NCBI GenBank assembly: GCA_003096535.1
Contig: QEKJ01000007.1
Coordinates: 48,786-112,785 of the forward strand
Length of the DNA: 64,000 nt
From: Agathobaculum butyriciproducens
GTDB taxonomy: Bacteria > Bacillota > Clostridia > Oscillospirales > Butyricicoccaceae
Direction of reading: 5' to 3'
This document shows, in pieces, positions 1-7,841 of this stretch (positions are counted from its first letter, which is position 1; every line of letters starts with the position of its first letter). The translations under genes and the position numbers were made by a program. Below the pieces are notes generated by a model, which did not search any database, had not been told where the DNA came from, and saw only the letters and a program-made list of their open reading frames with translations.

Positions 1-543
1 CTTCTTCGCAGGTACAACGCGGAGCCGTTCCATTTACGGCATGCGCTGACGGTTGAGGGCGTCATGCGCTGTTTTGCGGAGCAGCGCGGTTATGACTCGG
101 AATTCTGGGGCATTGTCGGCCTGCTGCACGACATTGATTTCGAGCAGTGGCCGGAGCAGCACTGTGTCAAGGCGCCCGAGCTGCTGCGCGAGGGCGGTGC
201 AGACGAGAGTATCATTCACGCGGTATGCAGCCACGGCTGGGCAATTTGCGTGGATATCAAGCCGGAGCACGAGATGGAAAAGCTGCTGTATGCAGCCGAT
301 GAGCTGACCGGCCTGATCGGTGCGGCGGCGCTCATGCGCCCGTCCAAGAGCGTGCAGGACATGGAGCTCAAGAGCCTGAAGAAGAAATACAAGGATAAAA
401 AGTTCGCGGCAGGCTGCTCGCGTGAGGTCATCGAGCGCGGCGCGGAGCTGTGTGGACTGACGCTCGAGGAGCTGTGGCAGCAGACACTGGATGCCATGCG
501 CTCCTGCGAGGATTCCATCAACAGGCAGATGGAAGAGATTTAA
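1..543 (+). CDS. HD-domain hydrolase (5' partial)
   Basis: The reading frame is open from base 1, so the start lies outside the window; the first in-frame ATG (64) is probably internal because the upstream residues look like real HD sequence (RHALTVEGVM). The classic metal-binding layout is visible: an N-terminal His in the RHA segment, the HD doublet in LLHDIDFEQW about 35 residues later, and a further His in AVCSHGW. Family knowledge: small stand-alone HD proteins act on phosphorylated nucleotides or similar substrates; the substrate cannot be read here. A strong hairpin follows the stop, so this is probably the last gene of its transcript. Sure of the HD fold, unsure of function. Confidence 0.8.
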   Translation, partial: LLRRYNAEPFHLRHALTVEGVMRCFAEQRGYDSEFWGIVGLLHDIDFEQWPEQHCVKAPELLREGGADESIIHAVCSHGWAICVDIKPEHEMEKLLYAADELTGLIGAAALMRPSKSVQDMELKSLKKKYKDKKFAAGCSREVIERGAELCGLTLEELWQQTLDAMRSCEDSINRQMEEI

Positions 544-570
544 CGAAATATTGTACTTATATGGAATAAT

Positions 571-600
571 CGGGGCATTTGTAATATTACAAATGCCCCG
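571..600 (+). terminator. Intrinsic terminator after HD gene
   Basis: A 30-base perfect palindrome (arms of 13 or more bases around a central ATAT) starts 28 bases after the HD-gene stop. The following tract (gtttcgtcatatttc) is only moderately T-rich, so termination is likely but not textbook. Confidence 0.6.
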
Positions 601-616
601 GTTTCGTCATATTTCG

Positions 617-645
617 TTGAAATGTGCCATGTTTTGTGGTAGAAT
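617..645 (+). promoter_or_regulatory. Sigma-A type promoter of amidase gene
   Basis: TTGAAA (617-622) and TAGAAT (640-645) are 17 bases apart, about 70 bases upstream of the amidase start codon and downstream of the preceding terminator. Confidence 0.6.
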
Positions 646-715
646 ACCATCGAGAATGTCCACAGCGGGCATGCAGGAAAGCAACCCACCGGCGAAACAG
701 CATGGAGGTTCAAGA

Positions 716-2542
716 ATGCGTTTCAAACGAATGATCGCGGCATTGCTTAGTGCGGCGATATATATGACAGCGGGTGCGGCAGCCGCAGAATTGCCGCAGG
801 ATGCCGCGGAGGCAGAGACCACAGCCGTCACGACCGAGACTGCCGCCGAGCGGGATCTGACACAGGATCTGCCGCAGGCGAGAGCAGTCGTCAGCGCGGC
901 AAAGACCACGCACGCGTTTCAGCTCAACGGCAAGGCGGTGACCAATCCGCAGGCGTACTTAATTAACAAGTATAATTATTTCAAGTTGCGCGATGTAGCG
1001 TATCTGCTGCGCAACAGCACCGCAGAGTTTGAGGTAGGCTGGGAGAAGTCCACCAACGTTATCACCCTGACGACCGGCAAGAACTACACCGCGGTCGGCG
1101 GAGAGCTGAACACGAAGGCACTGTCCAGCGCGGCAGGCAAACCCACCACGGCTATCGTCAAGGTGAACGGCAAAAAGGTTTCGTTTGACGGTTACATCAT
1201 CAACGGAAACAACTACTACAAGATTGCTGATATGGCGGCCGCACTCGGCTTTACGGCGGATTATGACGTACCAAGCCGCACGGTTTCGCTCAAAACACCG
1301 ACGCCTGCACCGATTCCGGCTTCGTTCACGACCGGTGTGTACCGCGTCAATGTCCATTCGGCGCTGACCGTGCGCAGCGGTCCGGGCAAAACCTATTCCG
1401 AAGTCGGTGAGTACGCCAAGGATGCGCTGGTTATCGTGGACAAGCTGTCGAACGGCTGGGCGCACCTGCTGGACAGCGCAGGTGGCAGCGGCCGTTACTG
1501 CAGCGCGGACTATCTGGTGCGTGTAAGGGATTACAATGCGGCGGTCGATAAGCAGACCGAGCCGACTGTCTCCCAGCCGAGCACACCTTCGACGCCGAGT
1601 ACACCTTCGACGCCGAGTACACCGGTGACTCCTGACGAGCCGACAACGCCGACTGAGCCGACAACGCCGGACACGCCCGCCGAGACATTCACAAGCGGCG
1701 TGTATCGTGTAACCGTGGGTTCCGAGCTGTCTGTTCGCTCGAGCCCGAGCACCTCCGGTACACTGGTCGGTGTGCTGAAAAACGGCGCGGAAATCGCGGT
1801 TGACAGCATCAGCAACGGCTGGGCGCATATTATGGATAACTCTTCGGGCAGCGGCCGCTACTGCAGTGCGGCTTACCTGACGCGCGTGCGCGACTACGTC
1901 AGCGGCGACGAGGATAACGATCCGATACAGCCGCCGCGCACCTCGCACATTGACGGCGTGAAGACGGTCATTATCGACCCGGGTCACGGCGGCAGCGATG
2001 TCGGCGCGAACAACGGCGGTTCGCTCGATGAGAAGCACGTCAACCTGTATGTGGCGCAGTACCTCAAGCAGTACCTTGAGGCAGCCGGTGCAAAGGTTAT
2101 CATGGTGCGCGATACCCTTGAGGAAGGCAGCGAGCTGACGCTGCGCGGCGCTGTTATGAAACAGTATGCGTCCTCGGCGGACCTGTTCTTCAGTATCCAC
2201 CACAATGCAGCCAACACCACTGCACGCGGCGCGGAGATCCTGGCGCAGATTGCGGACAAGAACGGCGGACCGACCAAGATTCTGGCGCAGGCGCTGCTCG
2301 ACGAGTACGAAAAGCTGGGTGTTCCGATTCGCCAGATCGTGTTCCGCGAGGGCAGTCACGGCGATTATTATTACACCAACCGTGCAGCAGCGGCGCTGAA
2401 TATTCCGGCGCTGACGAGTGAATTCTGTTTCATTGATAACGAGGAGGACCAGAAGTTCATCGACAGTGAGGAGGACTGGCAGAAGCAGGCGCGTGCACAG
2501 TGCAATGCGATCCTGTATTATTTCACACAGGTGCAGTATTAA
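716..2542 (+). CDS. Secreted N-acetylmuramoyl-L-alanine amidase with two SH3b domains
   Basis: Zinc amidase that cuts the bond between N-acetylmuramate and L-alanine in peptidoglycan. Start at ATG 716 is chosen because tggaggt lies 8 bases upstream and a signal peptide follows directly (MRFKRM, hydrophobic core, AAAA); 608 residues. Order: signal peptide 1-24; a copper-amine-oxidase-N-like substrate-binding domain (about 65-190); SH3b repeat 1 (about 200-265); a Pro/Thr/Ser linker with STP repeats; SH3b repeat 2 (about 318-380); Amidase_3 domain (about 410-608). Zinc and catalytic residues are visible: His in DPGHGG, Glu in LDEKH, His in SIHHNA, Glu in SEFCF. It stands alone behind its own promoter. 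SH3b modules presumably target the wall. The DNA of the STP linker is a short tandem repeat (about 1581-1625), so linker length may vary between strains. Confidence 0.93.
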   Translation: MRFKRMIAALLSAAIYMTAGAAAAELPQDAAEAETTAVTTETAAERDLTQDLPQARAVVSAAKTTHAFQLNGKAVTNPQAYLINKYNYFKLRDVAYLLRNSTAEFEVGWEKSTNVITLTTGKNYTAVGGELNTKALSSAAGKPTTAIVKVNGKKVSFDGYIINGNNYYKIADMAAALGFTADYDVPSRTVSLKTPTPAPIPASFTTGVYRVNVHSALTVRSGPGKTYSEVGEYAKDALVIVDKLSNGWAHLLDSAGGSGRYCSADYLVRVRDYNAAVDKQTEPTVSQPSTPSTPSTPSTPSTPVTPDEPTTPTEPTTPDTPAETFTSGVYRVTVGSELSVRSSPSTSGTLVGVLKNGAEIAVDSISNGWAHIMDNSSGSGRYCSAAYLTRVRDYVSGDEDNDPIQPPRTSHIDGVKTVIIDPGHGGSDVGANNGGSLDEKHVNLYVAQYLKQYLEAAGAKVIMVRDTLEEGSELTLRGAVMKQYASSADLFFSIHHNAANTTARGAEILAQIADKNGGPTKILAQALLDEYEKLGVPIRQIVFREGSHGDYYYTNRAAAALNIPALTSEFCFIDNEEDQKFIDSEEDWQKQARAQCNAILYYFTQVQY

Positions 2543-2640
2543 GGCAATGTCGCATAATTAAAGCGGCGGTGCCTTAAGTAAACTATAAGTTGACCGCGTC
2601 GTTTACGGCGCGGTTTGCTTTGAAAAAGGAGATATTTGTT

Positions 2641-3045
2641 ATGACAGAACGGGCAAAACTGGCACAGGATTTTCACGATCAGGGCTACAACTGCGCACAG
2701 GCGGTGGTCTGCGCGTACTGCGATCTGGTTGGTCTGGATAAGGAGACCGCCTATAAAATGTCGGAAGGCTTCGGCTTCGGCATGGGCTGTATGGAGATGT
2801 GCGGCGCGCTGAGCGGTGCGTTCATGCTCGCGGGCATGAAGAACAGCGCAGGAGCGGATAAGCCGGGCACGACCAAGGGGCAGACCTATAAGGTCACGAA
2901 GATGCTCAAGGAGAAGTTCGAGCAGAAGAACGGCGCGTATCTGTGCCGCGACCTCAAGGGCGTAGCTGACGGCAATGTACGGCGCTCCTGCCCGGGCTGC
3001 ATTGAGGATGCGTGTGAGTTGATTGAGGAATACCTCACGAAATAA
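2641..3045 (+). CDS. C_GCAxxG_C_C family redox protein
   Basis: Small 134-residue protein. ATG 2641 has aaaaggag 8 bases upstream. It shows the family signature: YNCAQAV near residue 20, GFGMGCMEMCGALSG near 45-57, and C-terminal cysteines in CRD and SCPGCIEDA. These conserved Cys pairs are typical of a family predicted to be redox-active or metal-binding and common in anaerobes; no reaction is established from the sequence. No membrane segment or signal peptide is seen, so it is cytoplasmic. It is followed by a strong terminator and convergent with the chromate transporter genes. Confidence 0.85.
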   Translation: MTERAKLAQDFHDQGYNCAQAVVCAYCDLVGLDKETAYKMSEGFGFGMGCMEMCGALSGAFMLAGMKNSAGADKPGTTKGQTYKVTKMLKEKFEQKNGAYLCRDLKGVADGNVRRSCPGCIEDACELIEEYLTK

Positions 3046-3050
3046 AAAGA

Positions 3051-3084
3051 AAATCCCTTTCTCGACTGAGAAAGGGATTTTTTT
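3051..3084 (+). terminator. Intrinsic terminator
   Basis: Thirteen-base perfect stem (aaatccctttctc / gagaaagggattt) with a GACT loop, followed by a T run, right after the 2641-3045 stop. A-rich sequence on its left means it may also work for leftward transcription. Confidence 0.9.
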
Positions 3085-3160
3085 GTGCAATTCGGAGGGC
3101 AGCGGCGGGATGTCTCATCCCGCCGTTCCACAGAGAATCTGCACGATAACAAATCAAAAC

Positions 3161-3727
3161 TTACAGATTAAACACAATGCCGCATACCGCGCCGATCAGG
3201 ATAAACACGATCGGATGCAGCTTTTTGAGCTTCCAGATACCGAGCGACAGCACGAGGAAAATAATTATCGCCGGAACATTGATGACTGAGCCGAGACTTG
3301 CGATACCTGACCAGTTTTCCGTATGCAGCAGGGAAGCGGCGAACACCTCGAGCATTGCGCCGAAGATCAGACCCGCAGACGCCGGACGCAGGCCGTAAAA
3401 GCCGTTCTTGACCAGCGGAGAGTCGCGGAACTTATCGAGCGCACGCGACACCAGAATGATGATGATGACCGACGGCAACACAAGCGAGCAGGTCGCTGTG
3501 ATGGCACCGGGAATGCCGGCTGCGTGGAAGCCTGCGTATGTTGCCGAGTTGACACCCATCGGACCGGGTGTGGACTCGGAGACCGCAATCATGTCCATCA
3601 GATCATTCGGCGTGAACCACGGATACCGCAGCGAAATCTGCTTGAGAAAGGGCAGGGTCGCCAGTCCGCCGCCGATGGCGAACAGACCCGCCTTGAAAAA
3701 TTCATAAAACAGCTGAAGGAAAATCAT
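3161..3727 (-). CDS. Chromate transporter, second half-protein
   Basis: 188-residue membrane protein of the ChrA/CHR family, short (single-domain) type. FKAGLFAIGGGLATLPFL at the N-terminus carries the CHR signature (F.IGGG...P), followed by the conserved YPWFTPNDLMDMIAVSESTPGPMGVNSATY region and about five hydrophobic segments. The start overlaps the stop of the upstream CHR gene by 4 bases (ATGA), so the two are translationally coupled. Short CHR proteins usually work as pairs of opposite topology. Known members export chromate or take up related anions; the physiological substrate in a gut anaerobe is uncertain. Confidence 0.88.
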   Translation of the reverse strand: MIFLQLFYEFFKAGLFAIGGGLATLPFLKQISLRYPWFTPNDLMDMIAVSESTPGPMGVNSATYAGFHAAGIPGAITATCSLVLPSVIIIILVSRALDKFRDSPLVKNGFYGLRPASAGLIFGAMLEVFAASLLHTENWSGIASLGSVINVPAIIIFLVLSLGIWKLKKLHPIVFILIGAVCGIVFNL

Positions 3728-4266
3728 GCGCGTTTCCTCCTGATCATACCGATGATAATACCGGCAGCAGCGGCGATAACGACCATTACAACCGGCGATA
3801 CGCCGAAGAAGGCGACAGCCGCGAACGTAACGAGCAGGATAACGCTGGTCGGCACGTCAACAACGCCCTTTTTCGCCATTTTCCACACGGACTGCAGCAC
3901 GAGCGCGCAGACCGCGATGCGGATTCCGGCAAATGCGTGCTGCACAACAGCGAGATGCGCAAACTGCTGGATAAATGCGGCGATAATCGTGATAATAATC
4001 AGCGATGGCGTGATCATGCCCGCCGTGGCGGCAATGCCGCCGAGAATGCCGTGCGTCTTGTAGCCGATGAACGTGGCGGTGTTCACCGCGATAACGCCCG
4101 GGGTGCACTGACCGATGGCGTAGTAGTCCATCAGCTCGTCCTCAGTTGTCCAGTGGCGATTTTCAACGACCTCGCGCTGCAGAATCGGCAGCATGGCATA
4201 GCCGCCGCCGAATGTGCACACGCCAATCCTTGCAAACGTGAGGTATAAATCAAGGTAAGGATTCAA
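3724..4266 (-). CDS. Chromate transporter, first half-protein
   Basis: 180 residues, paralogous to the downstream partner: ARIGVCTFGGGYAMLPIL carries the CHR motif, then DYYAIGQCTPGVIAVNTATFIG matches the conserved loop. The start is a TTG (4266-4264) preceded by aaagga at 8 bases; no suitable ATG lies nearby. First gene of the two-gene unit, overlapping its partner by 4 bases. The pair forms a heteromeric anion transporter by family analogy. No regulator of the ChrB type is present beside it. Confidence 0.87.
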   Translation of the reverse strand: MNPYLDLYLTFARIGVCTFGGGYAMLPILQREVVENRHWTTEDELMDYYAIGQCTPGVIAVNTATFIGYKTHGILGGIAATAGMITPSLIIITIIAAFIQQFAHLAVVQHAFAGIRIAVCALVLQSVWKMAKKGVVDVPTSVILLVTFAAVAFFGVSPVVMVVIAAAAGIIIGMIRRKRA

Positions 4267-4352
4267 ATGATACAGTCCTTTCGTCAGGAGATAACTTCAA
4301 TAGTATACACCCGTTGTCGAAAAATGAACAGAATAATCCTGTTAAGAGAATG

Positions 4353-4388
4353 AAAAAAACGCTCAAAGCAGCAGCTCTAAGCGTTTTC
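4353..4388 (-). terminator. Terminator of VOC gene (leftward)
   Basis: Read on the minus strand, an AAAACGCT / AGCGTTTT stem with a 16-base spacer is followed by a T7 run, just past the stop of the 4392-4760 gene. Confidence 0.7.
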
Positions 4389-4391
4389 TGT

Positions 4392-4760
4392 TTACTTTGC
4401 GGGAATGACCTCCAGCCAGTAGCCGTCCGGGTCGGAGATGAAATAGATGCCCATTGCCGGATTTTCAAAGCAGATGCAGTCCATTTCCTTGTGCTTTGCG
4501 TGTGCGGCATCGAAATCATCCACGCGGAAGGCCAGATGGAACTCGTTGTCACCGAGGTTGTACGGCTTGTCCCAGTCGCGCAGCCACGTCAGCTCGAGCA
4601 GATGCGGCGTTACGCCATCGGTCAGGTATACAATAATGAAGCTGCCGTCCGGTGCGTTGATGCGGCTGGATTCGGTCAGACCGAGAGCCTCCTTATAAAA
4701 AGAAAGCGAGCGGTTCAGATCGCGGACATTAAAATTGTTGTGTGCAAACGAAAATTGCAT
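4392..4760 (-). CDS. VOC family protein (lactoylglutathione lyase-like)
   Basis: 122 residues with the vicinal-oxygen-chelate layout of two beta-alpha-beta-beta-beta modules. MQFSFAHNNFNVRDLNRSL opens with the first metal-ligand His; LLELTW supplies the first Glu, EFHLAFRV the second His and GYWLEVI the final Glu, the standard His/Glu/His/Glu set of glyoxalase I. SFYKEALGL and YFISDPDGYW are family hallmarks. It probably isomerises a methylglyoxal-thiol adduct, or performs a related detoxification; many VOC proteins with these motifs lack tested substrates. Single-gene transcript with its own terminator. Confidence 0.82.
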   Translation of the reverse strand: MQFSFAHNNFNVRDLNRSLSFYKEALGLTESSRINAPDGSFIIVYLTDGVTPHLLELTWLRDWDKPYNLGDNEFHLAFRVDDFDAAHAKHKEMDCICFENPAMGIYFISDPDGYWLEVIPAK

Positions 4761-4861
4761 AATGATATCCTCCTGATTGCGAATCTACGGTTACTGTACC
4801 ATGAAGCCGCAGAAATTGCAAGCGGACGGCGAAAAGATACAAAACCGGTTTGCATTTAGTG

Positions 4862-4890
4862 TTGAAATTTCTACAATGGCTTGCTATAAT
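4862..4890 (+). promoter_or_regulatory. Sigma-A promoter of gdpP
   Basis: TTGAAA (4862-4867), 17-base spacer, TATAAT (4885-4890), 39 bases before the TTG start of gdpP. Confidence 0.75.
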
Positions 4891-4928
4891 TAGGTTGAAT
4901 ATTTGCGTCCCAAAAAGGAGGCAGGGGT

Positions 4929-6929
4929 TTGAAAAAGAGATTACAGAATATGCTGGCTCCCAACAGCGTAATTTTTTATGTGCTGTTTTTCCTGTTTGCA
5001 GTCGTGGGACTTTATTTCTCCCGCGTGTACGGTGCGGCAGGTATTGTGGTGTGCATCATCCTGCGGATTGTTTCGCTGCGCATGAATGCGGCACGGCGGC
5101 GGCAGGTGCAGGAGCTGATGAACAACATCGAGGTAGATGGCGGAGAGATCCGTCCGGCGGTGACACGCTCGCCGCTGCCGACAGCTGTTGCGCTGGCTAC
5201 CACGGGCGAGATCGTATGGGCGAATGACGCATTTGCGGAAATCAGCGGTCGGGGGACTGCGGTAAGCGGCGTTCGCATGGGCGAGATCGCACCGACGTTT
5301 GAGACCGGCTGGCTCATCAAGGGGCAGACCGCGTTCCCGGGAGAGCTTGGCATCGGCAAGCGGCAGTACCATGTATTCGGCAGTATGGTGCAGAGCGGTG
5401 CGGGACAGCTGATGATGCTGCATTTTATCGACTGCACCGAGTTTGTCCGTCTGCGGGATGCGGCTGAGACTACCCGTCCGGCTATCGCGGTTATCGCGAT
5501 CGACAACTACGAGGAGCTGGTCAAGAACACCACCGACTCGGAAAAATCCAACATTCTGGCGGGCATTGACAAACGTCTGTTTGCCTGGGTGAAGGACTCA
5601 AGCGCCGTACTGCGCAAGTATGACCGCGACAAGTATATCTTCGTGATCGAAAACGCCGAGCTGGACAAGCTGGTCGCGCGCAAGTTCTCTGTTCTGCAGG
5701 AGGTGCGCGAAATTGAGAACCACGAGGGCGTTGTAGCTACCCTGTCCATCGGTATCGGACGCGACGGCGAAACGCTTGCAGAAAGCTATCAGTTTGCCGG
5801 ACTCGCTGTCGACATGGCGCTGTCCCGCGGCGGCGACCAGGCGGTTATCAAGAATAAATTTAACTTTGCTTTCTTCGGCGGATTGAGCGAGGAAGTCGAG
5901 AAGCGCACCAAGGTCAAGAGCCGCGTGGTTGCCAACGCACTCAGCCAGCTGATCCGCGACTCGTCTCAGGTGCTGGTCATGGGCCACAAGAACAGCGATA
6001 TGGACGCCATCGGCGCTGCTGCCGGTATGGTCTGTGCCGCGCGTGTCAAGGGCAGACCGGTGCACATTGTTGTGGACCGTCAGCACACCATGGCAAATGA
6101 CCTGATCGAACGGCTGGAAACCCAGTCTGAGTACAAGGGCGTGTTCATCAGCGCCGAGGATGCGATGATCGCGTGCGATTTCAACACGCTGCTTATCGTG
6201 GTGGACGTAAACCGTCCCGGCTATGTGGAGAGCGCGGCGCTGCTCGAATCCATCAACAAGATCGCAGTCATTGATCATCACCGCCGTGCGGCAGATTATA
6301 TCGAGAACGCAGTCGTATCCCTGCACGAGCCGTATGCGTCGTCCGCATCCGAGCTGGTCAGCGAGCTGCTGCAGTATCTTGTGCCGACCAGCGGCATCCT
6401 CACCTGCGAGGCGGAAGCCATGCTGGCAGGTATTTATCTGGATACCAAGGGCTTTGCAACGCGCACCGGCGTCCGCACATTTGAGGCGGCAGCGTATCTG
6501 CGCCGCGCAGGTGCGGAGTCGAGCGATGTCAAGCGCCTGTTCCAGTCCAGCTTTGACCAGTATATGGAACGTCAGAAGCTGATCTCGTCCGCGCGCAACT
6601 GCGGTCAGGGCGTTATCTTCGCTATCACCGGCGAGGAGGTAGACCGTATTGCGGCCGCACAGGCAGCAGACGAGCTGCTGTCCATCATCGGCACACATGC
6701 AAGCGTTGTTGCGTTCCGCAGCGGCGATGATATGGCGGTTTCCGCTCGTGCGGCAGGCCACGTCAATGTGCAGCTGCTGATGGAGAGACTCGGCGGCGGC
6801 GGCAACCATTCGGCGGCCGGTGCACAGCTAAAAAACACCACGCCGGAGGAGGCCGACAAGCTGATCACGGATGCCATTCGCGGCTACTTCGACGATCAGC
6901 GGACCGAGAAACAGGACGAAAACAAATAA
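4929..6929 (+). CDS. gdpP: Cyclic-di-AMP phosphodiesterase, DHH family
   Basis: Membrane-bound hydrolase that degrades c-di-AMP, a messenger for osmolyte and cell-wall control. TTG start at 4929 with aaaggagg 7 bases upstream; 666 residues, usual GdpP length. Two N-terminal transmembrane segments (about 10-55), a PAS-like region (about 80-160), a degenerate GGDEF domain (about 175-310, lacking GGDEF itself), DHH domain with GHKNSDMDAIG near 350 and VIDHHRRA near 440, and a DHHA1 domain ending with GGGGNHSAAGA. These supply the metal-binding Asp/His set. The order gdpP-rplI-dnaB is conserved in Firmicutes and supports the call. Confidence 0.93.
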   Translation: MKKRLQNMLAPNSVIFYVLFFLFAVVGLYFSRVYGAAGIVVCIILRIVSLRMNAARRRQVQELMNNIEVDGGEIRPAVTRSPLPTAVALATTGEIVWANDAFAEISGRGTAVSGVRMGEIAPTFETGWLIKGQTAFPGELGIGKRQYHVFGSMVQSGAGQLMMLHFIDCTEFVRLRDAAETTRPAIAVIAIDNYEELVKNTTDSEKSNILAGIDKRLFAWVKDSSAVLRKYDRDKYIFVIENAELDKLVARKFSVLQEVREIENHEGVVATLSIGIGRDGETLAESYQFAGLAVDMALSRGGDQAVIKNKFNFAFFGGLSEEVEKRTKVKSRVVANALSQLIRDSSQVLVMGHKNSDMDAIGAAAGMVCAARVKGRPVHIVVDRQHTMANDLIERLETQSEYKGVFISAEDAMIACDFNTLLIVVDVNRPGYVESAALLESINKIAVIDHHRRAADYIENAVVSLHEPYASSASELVSELLQYLVPTSGILTCEAEAMLAGIYLDTKGFATRTGVRTFEAAAYLRRAGAESSDVKRLFQSSFDQYMERQKLISSARNCGQGVIFAITGEEVDRIAAAQAADELLSIIGTHASVVAFRSGDDMAVSARAAGHVNVQLLMERLGGGGNHSAAGAQLKNTTPEEADKLITDAIRGYFDDQRTEKQDENK

Positions 6930-7032
6930 CAGTCTGTCGGAAAAGGCGTTTCACGACAGCCGTAATTAGACCGAAAAGCAGGCGAAGCTGTTCGCCGCAT
7001 TCGATATAGCAAACACAAAAGGAGTAATCACC

Positions 7033-7479
7033 ATGAAAGTAATTCTCAAGGCCGACGTTAAGGGCAAGGGCAAAAAGGGCGAGCTGATCGAGGTCAGCGA
7101 GGGCTACGGCCGCAACTTCCTGATGCCGCGCGGTCTGGCAGAGCCGGCAACCGCGGATAACCTGAACGTCAAGAAGGCGCAGGATGAGGCACACGCACGC
7201 AAGATCGCACTCGAGCAGCAGGCAGCCCGCGAGGCAGCCGAGAAGCTCAAGGAGAGCCCGGTAAAGGTTCCGGCCAAGGGCGGCACGGGCGGCCGTCTGT
7301 TCGGCGCTGTTACCTCCAAGGAAATCGCTGAGGAGCTGAACAAGCAGTACGGTCTGAACGTACCGAAGCAGAAGATCGTGCTCGAGGAGCCGATCAAGAC
7401 CTTCGGTGTACACCGCGTAAAGGCAAAGCTGTATCAGGATATCGCAGGCGAGATTCTGGTGCAGGTAGTCGAGGCGTAA
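7033..7479 (+). CDS. rplI: 50S ribosomal protein L9
   Basis: 148 residues, normal L9 length. [28 protein letters not shown] matches the N-terminal rRNA-binding domain (short pieces KVIL, GKKG, GYGRNFL), followed by the long connecting helix rich in Ala/Glu/Lys and a C-terminal domain with [16 protein letters not shown]. Ribosome binding site aaaggag lies 8 bases upstream. It sits between gdpP and dnaB as in many Firmicutes. Confidence 0.97.
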   Translation: MKVILKADVKGKGKKGELIEVSEGYGRNFLMPRGLAEPATADNLNVKKAQDEAHARKIALEQQAAREAAEKLKESPVKVPAKGGTGGRLFGAVTSKEIAEELNKQYGLNVPKQKIVLEEPIKTFGVHRVKAKLYQDIAGEILVQVVEA

Positions 7480-7487
7480 TCTGCATC

Positions 7488-7785
7488 TATAGGGGACTTC
7501 AAAAGTCCCCTATATACGAAATGTGGTTCCGGAGAAACCACATTTCGATACCCGAATGTCGCGCTCTAAGAGCGCTGGGTCGGGGTACAAAAAGACCCGG
7601 CAAAGCTGGGCCTTTTTGTGTGCCGCTCTGCGGCACGGATTGAATGCCGTCGCATAGCGGCGGTCGCCTGAGGGCGGGCCAATGACTCGGTTTTCCATTC
7701 GGAAAACCTGTCATGTGGTCGCGCTTTGCAAGCAAAGCGGGATTTGATTGACGCAGGCGATGCCTGCGTTGTCATTTTTTGTTCC
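7488..7785. repeat. Array of ten consecutive small inverted repeats
   Basis: The rplI-dnaB gap holds no gene but a near-continuous chain of hairpins: 7488-7514, 7517-7547 (12-bp stem), 7561-7575, 7587-7619, 7620-7636, 7646-7662, 7664-7676, 7689-7708, 7722-7739 and 7751-7769, the last followed by a T6 tract at 7774-7779. Each stem is 5-12 bp with a short loop. The first could serve as rplI terminator. Function unknown: a large structured RNA or a mosaic of palindromic repeats both fit. Confidence 0.6.
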
Positions 7786-7786
7786 T

Positions 7787-7820
7787 CATTCTCAATTCTC
7801 CATTTTCCATTCTCAATTTG
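7787..7820. repeat. TTCTCAATTCTCCATT-type short repeat
   Basis: An A/T/C-biased oligonucleotide block (cattctcaattctccatt then ttccattctcaatt) that recurs in the window at 14860-14885, 14979-14996 (both reverse orientation) and 42838-42869. It ends just before the dnaB ribosome binding site. Confidence 0.6.
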
Positions 7821-7841
7821 TTAGCGGAGGAAGGTAAGTAA

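Noticed and set aside
1581..1625. Tandem repeat resembling a CRISPR or satellite
   Set aside because: In-frame Ser-Thr-Pro linker repeat of the amidase; no spacer-repeat structure. No CRISPR array was seen anywhere in the window.
959..2359. Long minus-strand frame opposite the amidase
   Set aside because: Low-complexity His/Arg-rich translation, no ribosome binding site; the plus strand encodes a clear amidase.
2543..2580. Imperfect inverted repeat TAAGGCA ... TGCCTTA after the amidase
   Set aside because: Only 7 bp with a 23-base spacer and no T tract; perhaps a decayed relative of the 20479-20641 element but too short to claim.
3103..3125. Strong CGGCGGGATG/CATCCCGCCG hairpin after the chromate transporter genes
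   Set aside because: No T run on either side, so it cannot be called an intrinsic terminator with confidence.
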